Made by a program: the position numbers and the translations under genes. DNA of 59,176 nt, taken from positions 1-59,176 of the forward strand of contig JAGGRA010000035.1 in the NCBI GenBank assembly GCA_018613035.1. The letters are read 5' to 3'. Numbering within the stretch: position 1 is the stretch's first letter; each line of letters starts with the position of its first letter. Of the stretch, positions 9,331-18,275 are shown one piece after another. The notes below the pieces were generated by a model, which saw only the letters and a list, made by a program, of their open reading frames with translations, was not told where the DNA came from and searched no databases. Origin of the DNA: Pseudomonas sp. ISL-84 (lineage in GTDB: Bacteria > Bacillota > Bacilli > Bacillales > Cytobacillaceae).

Positions 9331-10754
9331 TCTCCCCTCTCTTTCTTTCTCTTTTTATACAAATCTCTAAATCGATCTTTCTTAGGTGCCGGGAACTCGC
9401 GGATCTCAGTCCAGTTTTTCAGCGGACCTGGCCCATCAGAAATCTTATCATCTTTGGCAAACGCTCCCAGTGCTTTCGGAGCAAGCTTTGAACCGATATT
9501 ATACATGGAAGGGGAAGCCGTTCCCATGCTGAAAGCCAGCATCGATAAGTTTTCAAACACAGGAGCTTTTCCCTCTTTTTCAACAATCTCCTGGCGGTGG
9601 CGAAGCAAATGCTCGTGCAGTGGGATTTTCACCGGGCAGGCTTCCGTACAGGCTGCACATAAAGTAGAGGCATATGGCAGTTCTTTATATTCGTCATATC
9701 CTCCCAATAGCGGAGTCAATACTGCTCCCACTGGTCCTGGATAAATTGATCCGTATGAATGGCCGCCTACATGGCGATATACCGGGCACACATTAATGCA
9801 GGCTGCACAACGGATGCAGTGCAGGATAGACTGGAATGCAGTTCCCAGAATTTTAGACCGTCCGTTATCTACAATAACGAGATGGAATTCCTCAGGCCCA
9901 TCCACTTCTCCCTCTTGTTTTGGCCCTGTTAAGGCAGTAATGTAGCTTGTCAGCTTCTGTCCAACTGCAGCACGGGTCAGCAGGCTCACAAGGACCTCCA
10001 TCTCCTCCCATGTTGGCACAATCCTTTCCATGCCCATTACGGTGATTTGTGTTTTCGGGATAGTTGTGACCATTCGCGCGTTCCCTTCATTCGTGACGAG
10101 GGAAATCGTTCCTGATTCAGCGATGGCGAAGTTGCAGCCTGTAATTCCGATATCGGCCTGCAAAAACTCCTCACGCAGCTTCTCCCTTGCAAACAATGCA
10201 AGCTCTTCCGGCTTTTCGGTTTTATCATAGCCCAGCTTATCTCTGAAAACGTCACGAATCTGCTCTTTATTTTTATGAAGTGCAGGTGTAACAATGTGGG
10301 ACGGAGGATCATGGTCGTCCACTTGCAGAATCCATTCTCCAAGGTCGCTTTCAATCACTTCACAGCCGGCATTTTCAAGCGCTTCATTCATATTAATTTC
10401 TTCAGTGACCATCGATTTGGATTTAACAACTTTCTTTCCGTTGTTCTTTTTCACGACATTTGTAATATACTCATTTGCTTCTTCTGCCGTTTCGGCAAAG
10501 AATACGTGTCCACCGCGCTTTGTCACATTCTCGCTTAAAAGCTCCAGATAATAATCCAGATTTTCAATGGTATGTGTCCGAATTTCTTCGCCAAGCTTGC
10601 GCCAATCTTCCCAGTTCCCCAGTTCTTCAGCAGCATTTAACCGTCCGCTGCGAAAACGTCCCTGGGCAGATGAAACAGCTCCACGCATGAACTTATCGCT
10701 TATTCCATCCGAAACACGTTCTTTAAAGGGTTTTTCCCCTATTTTCATACCCAT
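9327..10754 (-). CDS. lutB: L-lactate utilisation iron-sulfur protein B
   Basis: A 475-residue LutB. An N-terminal LUD-type domain (about residues 60-300, with [20 protein letters not shown]) is followed by a ferredoxin-like domain with two cysteine clusters, [12 protein letters not shown] (about 307-318) and CAACTEACP (about 357-365). Each can ligate a 4Fe-4S cluster. A C-terminal tail of about 85 residues is typical. GGGGGAAG lies 8 nt before the ATG. It sits between lutA (17 bp upstream) and lutC (4-bp overlap) and should carry electrons in the lactate oxidation complex. Confidence 0.95.
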   Translation of the reverse strand: MGMKIGEKPFKERVSDGISDKFMRGAVSSAQGRFRSGRLNAAEELGNWEDWRKLGEEIRTHTIENLDYYLELLSENVTKRGGHVFFAETAEEANEYITNVVKKNNGKKVVKSKSMVTEEINMNEALENAGCEVIESDLGEWILQVDDHDPPSHIVTPALHKNKEQIRDVFRDKLGYDKTEKPEELALFAREKLREEFLQADIGITGCNFAIAESGTISLVTNEGNARMVTTIPKTQITVMGMERIVPTWEEMEVLVSLLTRAAVGQKLTSYITALTGPKQEGEVDGPEEFHLVIVDNGRSKILGTAFQSILHCIRCAACINVCPVYRHVGGHSYGSIYPGPVGAVLTPLLGGYDEYKELPYASTLCAACTEACPVKIPLHEHLLRHRQEIVEKEGKAPVFENLSMLAFSMGTASPSMYNIGSKLAPKALGAFAKDDKISDGPGPLKNWTEIREFPAPKKDRFRDLYKKRKKERGE

Positions 10755-10771
10755 TTATGCTTCCCCCTTTT

Positions 10772-11488
10772 CTATCTGCTGTTTAATACAGAGGCTATAT
10801 GCATTACCTTGATCGGTATTCCTTTTCGGTCAATTCGTCCGCCGATATTCATTAAACAGCCGCAGTCGGCTCCTACTAAAATTTCTGCACCGGAATCTTC
10901 AACACTCTGAACCTTTTCATCTACCATTTGCTCGGAGATTTCGGACATTTTCACTGAGAAAGTTCCGCCAAAACCGCAGCAATTATAGTTATGTGGGAGC
11001 GGTTTCATTTCCAGGCCATCCACATTGTTTAATAGTTTCATTGGCGCTTCCTTTACGCCCAATAATCTCGTCATATGGCATGATGTATGATAACTTGCTT
11101 TCCCATTCAGCTTTGCCCCTACATCCTCTACTCCTAAAACATCCACGATAAATTGTGTCAGTTCATATGTCTTATCAGCCAATTTTTGTGCACGCGGTTC
11201 CCATACCGGGTCTCCTTTAAAAACGTGCGGATACTCTCTAAACATCGTTCCGCATGATCCTGAAGGGGTTACAACATACTCGGAATGTTCGAAAACATTA
11301 ATCATATGCTTCATCGATTCTTTGGCTTTATCAACATAGCCGCTGTTATAAGCCGGCTGTCCGCAGCAAGTCTGTTTCTCCGGAAAATCGACTTCACAGC
11401 CCAGTCTTTCCAGCAATTCCACTGTATCCATTCCAACATCTGTCTGAAAAATATCTATTAAACAGGTTACAAATAATGATACTTTCAT
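10772..11488 (-). CDS. lutA: L-lactate utilisation protein A
   Basis: A 238-residue protein with two CCG domains, like the subunit of glycolate oxidase and heterodisulfide reductase. The cysteine motifs are [11 protein letters not shown] (about residues 60-70) and [11 protein letters not shown] (about 190-200), with further cysteines near residues 10 and 150. It is the first gene of the lut operon. I prefer ATG at 11488 over the upstream in-frame GTG at 11497, because that GTG overlaps the AAGGTG ribosome site. Promoter and operator lie 65-110 bp upstream. Confidence 0.93.
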   Translation of the reverse strand: MKVSLFVTCLIDIFQTDVGMDTVELLERLGCEVDFPEKQTCCGQPAYNSGYVDKAKESMKHMINVFEHSEYVVTPSGSCGTMFREYPHVFKGDPVWEPRAQKLADKTYELTQFIVDVLGVEDVGAKLNGKASYHTSCHMTRLLGVKEAPMKLLNNVDGLEMKPLPHNYNCCGFGGTFSVKMSEISEQMVDEKVQSVEDSGAEILVGADCGCLMNIGGRIDRKGIPIKVMHIASVLNSR

Positions 11489-11552
11489 AGGTCTCACCTT
11501 TTCTTTCTTCAGGTAAATTCAAGCTTTTCCATTCATTTAACTCACTATTTAC

Positions 11553-11581
11553 AGTGTAAGCCTTTACTTCGGCCTAGTCAA
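11553..11581 (-). promoter_or_regulatory. Sigma-A promoter of lutABC
   Basis: On the minus strand the -35 is TTGACT (11576-11581), the spacer is exactly 17 bp and the -10 is TACACT (11553-11558). The LutR-type palindrome abuts the -35 on its upstream side. Confidence 0.75.
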
Positions 11582-11584
11582 CAG

Positions 11585-11597
11585 GTCATCTGATGAC
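11585..11597. promoter_or_regulatory. Putative LutR operator upstream of lutA
   Basis: GTCATCTGATGAC is a perfect palindrome around a central T, of the kind bound by FadR-subfamily GntR repressors. An identical copy, including about 4-5 flanking bases on each side, lies in front of lutP (13492-13504). lutR is adjacent, so LutR is the obvious ligand-responsive binder. Confidence 0.8.
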
Positions 11598-11612
11598 TTT
11601 ATCGAAATAAAA

Positions 11613-11635
11613 CAAGCTCCCTCAATGGGAGCTTG
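11613..11635 (-). terminator. Terminator of lutP
   Basis: CAAGCTCCC pairs with GGGAGCTTG around a 5-nt loop, followed on the minus strand by TTTTATTT. Confidence 0.85.
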
Positions 11636-11645
11636 CCAAATTTCA

Positions 11646-13430
11646 TTATGCTGTTTTCCTCAACTGCTTAACTTCTATTCTATTTTGCTTCTGTCCTTTG
11701 GCAATAAGGGTTACAATGAAACCAGCCACAACAGCAAGTATGATGGTTCCAATATTCAAGCCAATTCCGTTAATGGCCACATAGCCAATTCCGCCTGCAA
11801 AAATAACATAGAAGGTCATTGGAATCAGCGTTTTTCTTATCAAACTCCCTTCCTTGCCTATTAATCCGGCAGAAGAAGAAGCTGCGACAACATTATGCAC
11901 ACAAATCATATTTCCGGCTGCACCGCCGACAGCCTGCAAAGCAACAATCGTTGCTGGCGCTGCAAGGATATTATCTGCTACACCAAATTGGAATAAAGAA
12001 AACATCATGTTACTAACTGTATTGCTTCCTGCTGCGAACGCCCCAATTGCTCCAATTGTTGGTGCCGCAAGCGGCCAATAGCTTCCAAATATAGTTGATA
12101 TTCCCTCTGCCAGCGCAAGAGGCATGCTTGTATAATCAGCAGCATTGATACCAGAGTTGATAAACACCTGCACCATTGGAACTGCGAAAATCAGGGCAGC
12201 CATTGCACTAACAATCGTTTTAAAAGAGTCCTTTACTGCACGTCCATACTCTTTCATATTCATCTTAAATATAAAGATTGATAGCAGTGAAACAACAATA
12301 AATATGAAACCTGGAAGATTCAATGGTTTCGATTCAACTGTAATCGCTGTTCCAAATAAACTTTCAAACCTGATGACCAAGGCTTGAAGCCATGCCGAGA
12401 ACGGTAAATATTTCAATCGTGTTAGGACTAATAAAACAGCTACTAATAGGTATGGCAGCCACGCAGCCATGAACGATACTTGCTTCTTTGGTTTTTCCGA
12501 TTCGTCTACCTGAAGGGAACCAGTCCATGACGGATCCCAATTGCTTTTTTCTTCAAAATCCCATGCTTTTTCTGGGATAAACAGTCCTTTTTTAGCAGCA
12601 GGCACGACAATGGCTAAGCCTATTAAACCGCCAATCAGGGATGGAAACTCCGGTCCAAGGAGATTTGCTACTAAAGCATACGGAACTGTAAAGGCCAATC
12701 CTGCAAAAATAGCAAACTTCCAAATTGCCAATCCTTCTGCAATCGATTTATTTCTTCCGAAGAAGTAAGTCAGCATTGTCACCATGAATAGAGGAATAAA
12801 TATGCCTATAACTCCATGAATAAGGGCAACTTGTCCGCCAATTCCATTTATGTAAGCATCAAACGTCGTACCTTGTTCAGCAATATAGCTTTGAACTAAT
12901 GGTGAATCCTTTAATCCGGAATTAACACCTATTAGAATCGGCGTACCCACAGCACCGTATGAAACTGGCGTTGATTGCAGGATAAGCGCAACCATAACGG
13001 CTCCCATAGCAGGAAAACCAATAGCGACCAAAAGAGGTCCAACTATTGTGGCAGGTGCCCCCCAGCCCGCTGCTCCTTCAAGGAAGGATCCAAACAGCCA
13101 GCAGACGATGATGGTCTGAACACGGCGGTCCGGCGAAATGCTCATAAACCCTTTACGGATTGTAAAAATGGCACCGCTTTCTTTTAATGTGTTTAAAAGA
13201 AGAATTGCACCAAATACGATAACGCCCACTTCCAGCGCTGTCACAACCCCTTTTACCCCGGCTGCAGCAACCTGATTTCCCGGAACTTCCCAAATGAACA
13301 TGGCCATAATAATCGTTAAAGCCAACGATACTGGCATAGCCCTCTTAGCCGGCCATCTTAAAATAACTAAAAATAGAAAGACTGAAACAATGGGCAATGT
13401 TGCGATTAAAGCCAATGTACCAATACTCAA
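11646..13430 (-). CDS. lutP: L-lactate permease
   Basis: A 594-residue polytopic permease of the LctP/LutP family, importing L-lactate (and often glycolate) by proton symport. There are many hydrophobic helices, and the family stretches [17 protein letters not shown] (about residues 119-135) and [18 protein letters not shown] in the C-terminal half are clear. The apparent start is TTG at 13430 with AAGGGG about 9 nt upstream. Its transcript is separate from lutABC but carries the same operator, so uptake and oxidation should be co-induced by lactate through LutR. Confidence 0.92.
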   Translation of the reverse strand: MSIGTLALIATLPIVSVFLFLVILRWPAKRAMPVSLALTIIMAMFIWEVPGNQVAAAGVKGVVTALEVGVIVFGAILLLNTLKESGAIFTIRKGFMSISPDRRVQTIIVCWLFGSFLEGAAGWGAPATIVGPLLVAIGFPAMGAVMVALILQSTPVSYGAVGTPILIGVNSGLKDSPLVQSYIAEQGTTFDAYINGIGGQVALIHGVIGIFIPLFMVTMLTYFFGRNKSIAEGLAIWKFAIFAGLAFTVPYALVANLLGPEFPSLIGGLIGLAIVVPAAKKGLFIPEKAWDFEEKSNWDPSWTGSLQVDESEKPKKQVSFMAAWLPYLLVAVLLVLTRLKYLPFSAWLQALVIRFESLFGTAITVESKPLNLPGFIFIVVSLLSIFIFKMNMKEYGRAVKDSFKTIVSAMAALIFAVPMVQVFINSGINAADYTSMPLALAEGISTIFGSYWPLAAPTIGAIGAFAAGSNTVSNMMFSLFQFGVADNILAAPATIVALQAVGGAAGNMICVHNVVAASSSAGLIGKEGSLIRKTLIPMTFYVIFAGGIGYVAINGIGLNIGTIILAVVAGFIVTLIAKGQKQNRIEVKQLRKTA

Positions 13431-13491
13431 ATACCTCTTCCCCTTTCATGATGAAAAATTTCTTCTCCCTTTGAAGTAATCACATTAACAG

Positions 13492-13504
13492 GTCATCTGA
13501 TGAC
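13492..13504. promoter_or_regulatory. Putative LutR operator downstream of the lutP promoter
   Basis: This is the same GTCATCTGATGAC palindrome as in front of lutA. Here it lies about 16 bp downstream of the -10, around the expected start of transcription, a roadblock position. Confidence 0.8.
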
Positions 13505-13519
13505 TTTAGTATAATAAAC

Positions 13520-13548
13520 AGTATAAATAAAACGCTTTCATATAACAA
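13520..13548 (-). promoter_or_regulatory. Sigma-A promoter of lutP with a cre-like spacer
   Basis: On the minus strand: -35 TTGTTA (13543-13548), 17-bp spacer, -10 TATACT (13520-13525). The spacer contains TGAAAGCGTTTTAT, which matches the CcpA cre consensus TGWNANCGNTNWCA in 12 of 14 positions (the last two differ). Catabolite repression by CcpA is therefore possible. Confidence 0.65.
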
Positions 13549-13570
13549 TACTATTTTTTAAAAATTTAAA

Positions 13571-13607
13571 AATAAAGCCCAATCGTTGGCTCCGATTGGG
13601 CTTTATT
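13571..13607. terminator. Terminator of lutR
   Basis: A 15-bp perfect stem, AATAAAGCCCAATCG with its complement, lies directly after the lutR stop. Confidence 0.9.
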
Positions 13608-14336
13608 TCAAACTTCTATTTCCTGAAAATATTTCATCAAAACTTCTTCGACACTTTGAAGATGCTCGAGCAATAACTTTTGGGCTGCAGCTCCGTCCCT
13701 TTGTTCGATTGCCTCGTAGATGCTTGAGTGCTCATGTGTTAAACGTCCCAAGGTGGATTTTTTGGAATAAAGCCATAGCCTTCGTGTTTCTCGCATCGTT
13801 GTAACCATCATTTCCGATACATTATTCATAAGGCTGATCAGCAAATCGTTTTGTGATGCTTTGGCAATGGCCATATGGAAACGGAAATCTGCTTCTTCCC
13901 CTAATTCTTCATCATTGGCATTTTTCATTTGTTCCAGCGCCTCTTTAATTTCATAAAGCTGCTCTTCAGTCCACCTTAATGCTGCAGCTTCAACGGCCCC
14001 GACCTCCAAAATCCGGCGGACCTCCAGAAGATTTTTTACATCATCCTTTTTCATTAAAACAGCTATTTGCACAGGAAGCTTGAGCATATTGGAGTTAAAT
14101 TCGCGGACATAAGTCCCTTCTCCCTGATGCATTTCCACCAGCCCCATAGCCCGGAGTACACTCAACGCCTCCCGCACCGCTGAGCGGCCAACCTGGAAAT
14201 TTTCCGCAAGCTGCTGCACGGAATCAAGCTTGTCACCCGGCTTCAGCACACCGGATTTGATCATATCCATAATGGCCTCAGCCACTTCTTCATATATTTT
14301 ACGCGGTTTTATTCTTTTATAATTCAACTGTGTCAC
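13608..14336 (-). CDS. lutR: LutR-type GntR (FadR subfamily) regulator
   Basis: A 242-residue FadR-subfamily regulator. The winged helix-turn-helix occupies about residues 8-75 (SVQQLAENFQVGRSAVREAL is the recognition region). A C-terminal all-helical FCD domain (about 95-225) has metal-binding-type residues in EEADFRFHMAIAKAS and in the LTHEHSSIYEAI segment. It sits next to lutP, and two identical palindromes in front of lutA and lutP are its likely targets. No such palindrome is seen in front of lutR itself, which argues against simple autoregulation. Confidence 0.88.
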   Translation of the reverse strand: MTQLNYKRIKPRKIYEEVAEAIMDMIKSGVLKPGDKLDSVQQLAENFQVGRSAVREALSVLRAMGLVEMHQGEGTYVREFNSNMLKLPVQIAVLMKKDDVKNLLEVRRILEVGAVEAAALRWTEEQLYEIKEALEQMKNANDEELGEEADFRFHMAIAKASQNDLLISLMNNVSEMMVTTMRETRRLWLYSKKSTLGRLTHEHSSIYEAIEQRDGAAAQKLLLEHLQSVEEVLMKYFQEIEV

Positions 14337-14725
14337 CTCATTATGTATCTACCTATGATTCTATAGTAATATTGGTGAAGCGACAACGCTAATTTGTAAG
14401 CGGTTCCTTAAAGAGAGTTATATATAAGCAAAAGGAACAGGATTTGACTTGGTCTTCTCAAGGTTATTCCAAAATTCAACTCATTCCGAATCCTGACTAA
14501 ATCAAGATGAATCCCTCCATTTGTAAAACTGTTGCCGTACACTGTACTCTCCGGAAACTTCGCTTTCCCCTGTAAATAGCAGTATTCATGTATGTTTCTT
14601 CAAGCCATTGTCATTACAAACCTTTCCCGGTTCAAGAGCTTGAATCTGTGCTTTTCATATAGCCATATAGGCACCTCTTCTATACGATCCAGCATCACTA
14701 TTAGTTTCAGAAAAAAGCTTATCTG
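14337..14725. other. Gene-poor intergenic stretch
   Basis: About 390 bp with no gene I can support. A 73-codon reading frame on the plus strand (14592-14813) overlaps the start of the peroxidase gene, has no ribosome site and no recognisable motif. I treat it as spurious. Confidence 0.5.
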
Positions 14726-14754
14726 TTGCATGATCTTTTTAAATCGTCTAAGAT
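14726..14754 (+). promoter_or_regulatory. Promoter of the peroxidase/OhrR-like operon
   Basis: -35 TTGCAT (14726-14731), 17-bp spacer, -10 TAAGAT (14749-14754). The -10 runs into the palindromic operator. Confidence 0.55.
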
Positions 14755-14773
14755 TAAATCGCACACGATTTAA
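14739..14773. promoter_or_regulatory. Palindromic operator, likely for the OhrR-like regulator
   Basis: TTAAATCG (14754-14761) and CGATTTAA (14766-14773) form a perfect 8-bp inverted repeat around CACA, covering the predicted transcription start. A third half-site, TTAAATCG, lies at 14739-14746 between the -35 and -10. MarR/OhrR dimers bind such A/T-rich palindromes. Confidence 0.65.
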
Positions 14774-14796
14774 ATTAAATATTCAGGAGGAATTCC

Positions 14797-15273
14797 ATGA
14801 CAACTGTTTATGATTTTCAAGTAAAAAAGCCAAACGGAGATATCAAACCTTTGAAAGATTACGCTGGCCAGCCATTAATTATTGTTAATACAGCAAGCAA
14901 ATGCGGATTGACTCCTCAATTCAAGGGGCTGCAGGAGCTTTATGAAAAGTACAAGGACAGCGGTTTGGAGATCCTGGGCTTTCCTTGTGATCAGTTCAAT
15001 AACCAGGAATTTGAAAATATTGAAGAGACCACAGAATTCTGCCAAGTAAACTACGGAGTATCATTTCCGATTTTTGCAAAGGTTGATGTAAATGGAGACA
15101 ATGCTGATCCCTTGTTTGTTTTTCTAAAAGAACAGAAAAAAGGGCTGTTATCGAAAAACATCAAATGGAATTTTACAAAATTTCTTGTGGACCGCAATGG
15201 CAACATTGTTGATCGTTATGCCCCAACAACAGAGCCAGGAAAAATCGAGGATGATTTAAAGAAATTACTTTAA
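14797..15273 (+). CDS. bsaA: Glutathione peroxidase-family thiol peroxidase
   Basis: A 158-residue GPx-family protein. In bacilli these are cysteine enzymes that reduce hydroperoxides, usually with thioredoxin rather than glutathione. The peroxidatic Cys is in NTASKCGLTPQF (about residues 31-42), the likely resolving Cys in ILGFPCDQFNNQEF (about 60-73), and the family block WNFTKFLVDRNG lies near 127-138. AGGAGGAATTCC precedes the ATG. It is the first gene of an operon with an OhrR-like regulator 15 bp downstream, so peroxide-inducible expression is likely. Confidence 0.9.
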   Translation: MTTVYDFQVKKPNGDIKPLKDYAGQPLIIVNTASKCGLTPQFKGLQELYEKYKDSGLEILGFPCDQFNNQEFENIEETTEFCQVNYGVSFPIFAKVDVNGDNADPLFVFLKEQKKGLLSKNIKWNFTKFLVDRNGNIVDRYAPTTEPGKIEDDLKKLL

Positions 15274-15288
15274 CAATAAGGTGAGAAC

Positions 15289-15723
15289 ATGGAAGACTAT
15301 TTCACATTGGACAAACAACTTTGCTTTGCAGTTTATGAAACAGCGGGTGAATTTACCAAACTGTATACAAGCGCTCTTCAGCCCTTCGGATTGACTTATC
15401 CCCAATATCTTGTCCTTTTAGCACTTTGGGAAAAAGATGGAGTAACCGCAAAGGAGCTTGGAGAAAGACTAAATCTGGGAACTGGAACCCTAACGCCAAT
15501 GATTGCAAGGATGGCATCAAATGGCTGGCTCCGGAAAGAAAGGTCCAAAGCAGATGAACGAAAAATAAATATTTATTTGCAGGATAAAGCCCGCCAGGAA
15601 AAACATACCATTATCCAAAAAGTCAGCGAAATCATCCAAACGTGCCAAATTGAGCTGGAAGATTATGAACAGCTGATGATACAGCTTGGGACACTGCGAC
15701 AGAAGGTAAAGGGGCGGATTTAG
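15289..15723 (+). CDS. MarR/OhrR-family peroxide-sensing repressor
   Basis: A 144-residue MarR-family protein very close in layout to OhrR. The N-terminal helix carries a cysteine in DKQLCFAVYE (Cys near residue 11), corresponding to the reactive Cys15 of B. subtilis OhrR (context QLCFLLYA). The winged helix covers about residues 50-100 (LNLGTGTLTPMIARM, then the wing with KADERK). It is cotranscribed with the peroxidase gene and probably represses the operon through the palindrome at 14754-14773. The expected Ohr peroxidase gene is absent; a GPx takes its place. Confidence 0.85.
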   Translation: MEDYFTLDKQLCFAVYETAGEFTKLYTSALQPFGLTYPQYLVLLALWEKDGVTAKELGERLNLGTGTLTPMIARMASNGWLRKERSKADERKINIYLQDKARQEKHTIIQKVSEIIQTCQIELEDYEQLMIQLGTLRQKVKGRI

Positions 15724-15730
15724 GGAAACA

Positions 15731-15763
15731 AGAGTACCTCACTAAAAGGAGGTGCTCTTTTTA
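15731..15763 (+). terminator. Terminator of the peroxidase operon
   Basis: AGAGTACCTC pairs with GAGGTGCTCT (one G-U), followed by a T-run. Confidence 0.85.
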
Positions 15764-15833
15764 TACCTCCACGTTTAATAACCCTGAAAAAAGCCATATT
15801 AAAGATAGGTTAATTTGGAAAGGAGCATAAACG

Positions 15834-16136
15834 ATGAATTTTATACCAAGAGAGCAGATCATCAATGCATTACAAGAGCCGTTTCAATCCTACATATCCA
15901 AATATGGGATTGACGACATTGGGATTTTTGAGGAAGAAGGCCAGGATAACCAATACTATATAGGCTACACAGTGAAAAAAGCAGGAAAGACTTATCATAT
16001 ACATAGTCCATATACTAAGAATGATCATGGCGGCTTAGCCCCTGTAAAAAAGGAGTGGACGCTTGAAACCGATGAGCCCCAAAAAGACGACCGAAGGGGA
16101 TTTAACGACTTAGATCAAGCTTTCCGGGAGATTTAA
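15834..16136 (+). CDS. Small conserved hypothetical protein (possibly DUF5634)
   Basis: A 100-residue soluble, acidic protein with no motif I can tie to a function. The central part (residues 25-60) reads as beta-strands (IGIFEEEG, YYIGYTVKKAGKTYHIH), which fits a small alpha+beta domain. GAAAGGAG lies 9 nt before the ATG. It stands alone. The family assignment is from memory and uncertain. Confidence 0.55.
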   Translation: MNFIPREQIINALQEPFQSYISKYGIDDIGIFEEEGQDNQYYIGYTVKKAGKTYHIHSPYTKNDHGGLAPVKKEWTLETDEPQKDDRRGFNDLDQAFREI

Positions 16137-16233
16137 ATTTTAGTAATAAAGGTGTATGATTCCTTTTGGACTATATTAAATTTTGAATTTTTTGTCTATA
16201 ATGAGGTTAGATTTATAAAAAGGAGTGAAAAGA

Positions 16234-16650
16234 ATGGCCGTTAATGCCTACCTTAATTTTAATGGGAATACCCGGGAAGCTGTTGAGTTTTACGCGGAGG
16301 TTTTCGAAACAGAAAAGCCTGAGATTATGACTTTTGGGGACTCCCCTCCTAACCCTGAATATCCATTGCCTGAGGAAGCTAAGAATTTGGTTATGCATAC
16401 ACGCCTTAACATTTGCGGCAGCAACGTGATGTTTTCTGATACATTCCCCGGTATGCCTTTTACAGTTGGAAACAACATCAACCTTGCTATTTTGATTAAA
16501 GATCAGGATGATCTTAAAAAGTACTTTAACAAACTGAAAGCAGGCGGTACTGTAGACATGGAGCTGCAGGAAACGTTCTGGAGCAAATGCTATGGCCAAT
16601 TAACAGATAAGTTTGGGATAACCTGGCTGTTCAACTATGATAGTGAATAA
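16234..16650 (+). CDS. VOC-family protein, PhnB type
   Basis: A 138-residue vicinal-oxygen-chelate fold protein of the PhnB-like branch. It opens with AYLNFNGNTREAVEFY and closes with the typical WSKCYGQLTDKFGITWLFNY. The paired beta-alpha-beta-beta-beta modules match that fold. ATG at 16234 follows AAAAGGAGTG by 6-7 nt. These proteins lack a single common reaction; no function can be assigned. It converges on the AAA ATPase gene, with a shared terminator. Confidence 0.75.
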   Translation: MAVNAYLNFNGNTREAVEFYAEVFETEKPEIMTFGDSPPNPEYPLPEEAKNLVMHTRLNICGSNVMFSDTFPGMPFTVGNNINLAILIKDQDDLKKYFNKLKAGGTVDMELQETFWSKCYGQLTDKFGITWLFNYDSE

Positions 16651-16673
16651 AATATACATATGGAATGTTAAAG

Positions 16674-16704
16674 TGGAGGCTCAACTGAAAGTCTCCATTT
16701 TTTT
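16674..16704. terminator. Terminator between converging genes
   Basis: TGGAGGCT pairs with AGTCTCCA (one G-U), followed by a T-run on the plus strand. Confidence 0.6.
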
Positions 16705-17455
16705 ATTCATTTAACAAATGATGAATCATTCTTTTCTTATCATCAAAAAACTGCTTCATAATTCTGTAATGATTTGTGTCTTCCAGCTTTTTTTCTATAA
16801 TGCCTTCATCACTGAATTCATAAATTGTGGCATTAGGATACGACATGATGATCGGCGAGTGGGTGGCAATGATAAACTGTGAGTGTTCATTTACCAAATC
16901 ATGGATTCTTGTCAGCATGGACATTTGCCGCAACGGAGAAAGAGCAGCCTCCGGTTCATCCAGAATGTAAATGCCATTGCCTCGAAAGCGATAAAGGAAC
17001 GTAGAAAAGAATGCTTCACCATGTGATTGCTCGTGCAGCGAACGCCCTCCAAAAGAATCAATCACCCGTGGCCCACCCCCTTCACGATCCATTTCTTCAA
17101 TATTGGATGCAACATTATAAAAACTCTCTGCCCTGAGGAAAAATCCATCCCTTGGTTTATCAAAACCCTTTATTACTCTAAGGTAACTCCCAAGCTCTGA
17201 ATGGGAATCAAACGTTGAGAAGTTAAAATTGAAAGAGCCTCCTTCAGCATTAAATCCCAAAGCTACCGCTACCGCTTCCAGTAAAGTAGACTTGCCCATC
17301 CCATTCTCGCCAATCAGAAAGGTAACCTTCGGGTGAAAGGAAAGCTCATCGAGCGTCTTTAAACTAGGAAGACTAAAAGGGTAGTGGTTAAAAGAAGGTA
17401 CATGATCTCTTTTAAGGCTAACACTTCTAACATATTGCGAGCTCAGTATATCCAT
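16703..17455 (-). CDS. AAA-family (ABC/RecF-like) ATPase
   Basis: A 250-residue stand-alone ATPase of the COG3910 type. The Walker A is GENGMGKST (about residues 48-56), the signature-like SHGEAFF is near 145-151, the Walker B is YILDEPEAAL (about 162-171) and the H-loop lies in IIATHSPI (about 195-202). There is no zinc hook or long coiled coil, so it is much shorter than RecF or SMC proteins. Such proteins occur singly and in defence or toxin modules. No nuclease or partner gene lies next to it, so I make no defence claim. Confidence 0.8.
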   Translation of the reverse strand: MDILSSQYVRSVSLKRDHVPSFNHYPFSLPSLKTLDELSFHPKVTFLIGENGMGKSTLLEAVAVALGFNAEGGSFNFNFSTFDSHSELGSYLRVIKGFDKPRDGFFLRAESFYNVASNIEEMDREGGGPRVIDSFGGRSLHEQSHGEAFFSTFLYRFRGNGIYILDEPEAALSPLRQMSMLTRIHDLVNEHSQFIIATHSPIIMSYPNATIYEFSDEGIIEKKLEDTNHYRIMKQFFDDKKRMIHHLLNE

Positions 17456-17648
17456 ATAAATACCTCTAGTTTTTTTATATTTTAGATGTGTTAAACATCG
17501 GTGTAAATCAAATAATATAACTCTTTAACTTATTGTCGTCAATCGATTGATTTCCTTAGCAATATGAAATAACGCATCCTCTTCCTCACCTGCCCAAAAA
17601 ACCTTGCATATATTGACTTAAAATACTTTTATTTCGGAGGTCTCCCTC

Positions 17649-18170
17649 ATGAATTATACAGTACAGCCTGGTGATTCCCTTTTTAGCATTGCACGGAGAC
17701 TCGGTTTAAGCATCGATTCCATTCTGAACCGTAATCCACAAATAACAGATCCTAACTTCATCTACCCAGGACAGGTGATCTTAATCCCTCTGCCATGTAC
17801 GATTTTACGTCAGGGTGATACGGGGCCAAATGTACGAAGAATTCAGTTCCTGCTTCAAATGGTTAATTTTTATCCTGGGCCAATCGATGGCATTTATGGC
17901 CCAAAGACTCAGGCAGCCCTAATCGGCTGGCAGCAAGCTATAAAAGAGCTTGAGGTTACTGGCATGGTAGATATGGATACTTGGATCTCCCTGGGTTTTC
18001 AATGTGATCCAAGGCCTGCTGGGATAACTCAATATATTGTCCGTCCTGGCAGTTCTTTGTTCCTAATTGCAGCATGGTTCGGCATTACAGTTGAAAGCAT
18101 CCTGCGGGTAAATCCACAGATAACGAATCCTAACCTGATCTATTCCGGCCAGGTTATAAACATACCTTAA
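17649..18170 (+). CDS. LysM - peptidoglycan-binding - LysM protein
   Basis: A 173-residue protein made of three wall-binding modules. The first LysM is at about residues 2-47 (YTVQPGDSLFSIA to YPGQVILIP), a PG_binding_1 domain at about 53-118 (LRQGDTGPNVRRIQFLL and DGIYGPKTQAA), and a second LysM at about 127-173. It has no signal peptide and no catalytic domain. In spore formers such proteins are often made in the mother cell and deposited on the cortex or coat, which is a plausible but inferred role. Its terminator follows at once. Confidence 0.85.
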   Translation: MNYTVQPGDSLFSIARRLGLSIDSILNRNPQITDPNFIYPGQVILIPLPCTILRQGDTGPNVRRIQFLLQMVNFYPGPIDGIYGPKTQAALIGWQQAIKELEVTGMVDMDTWISLGFQCDPRPAGITQYIVRPGSSLFLIAAWFGITVESILRVNPQITNPNLIYSGQVINIP

Positions 18171-18176
18171 AAATTT

Positions 18177-18204
18177 AGCCCTCAGTTCAGAAAAACTGAG
18201 GGCT
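18177..18204 (+). terminator. Hairpin after the LysM gene
   Basis: An 11-bp perfect stem (AGCCCTCAGTT / AACTGAGGGCT) lies 7 nt after the stop. The T-run is weak. Confidence 0.65.
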
Positions 18205-18275
18205 CATTCTAAGCCACAAACCTCACAATATCATTTGACTGCTGTACCAGATGCCCTTTAAGTTCATTTTCATAT

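Noticed and set aside
14592..14813. 73-residue gene before the peroxidase
   Set aside because: It overlaps the peroxidase start and covers its promoter and operator, and it has no ribosome site or recognisable motif.
16703..17455. Defence system around the AAA ATPase
   Set aside because: Neither neighbour is a nuclease, toxin or restriction gene; a lone ATPase is not enough.
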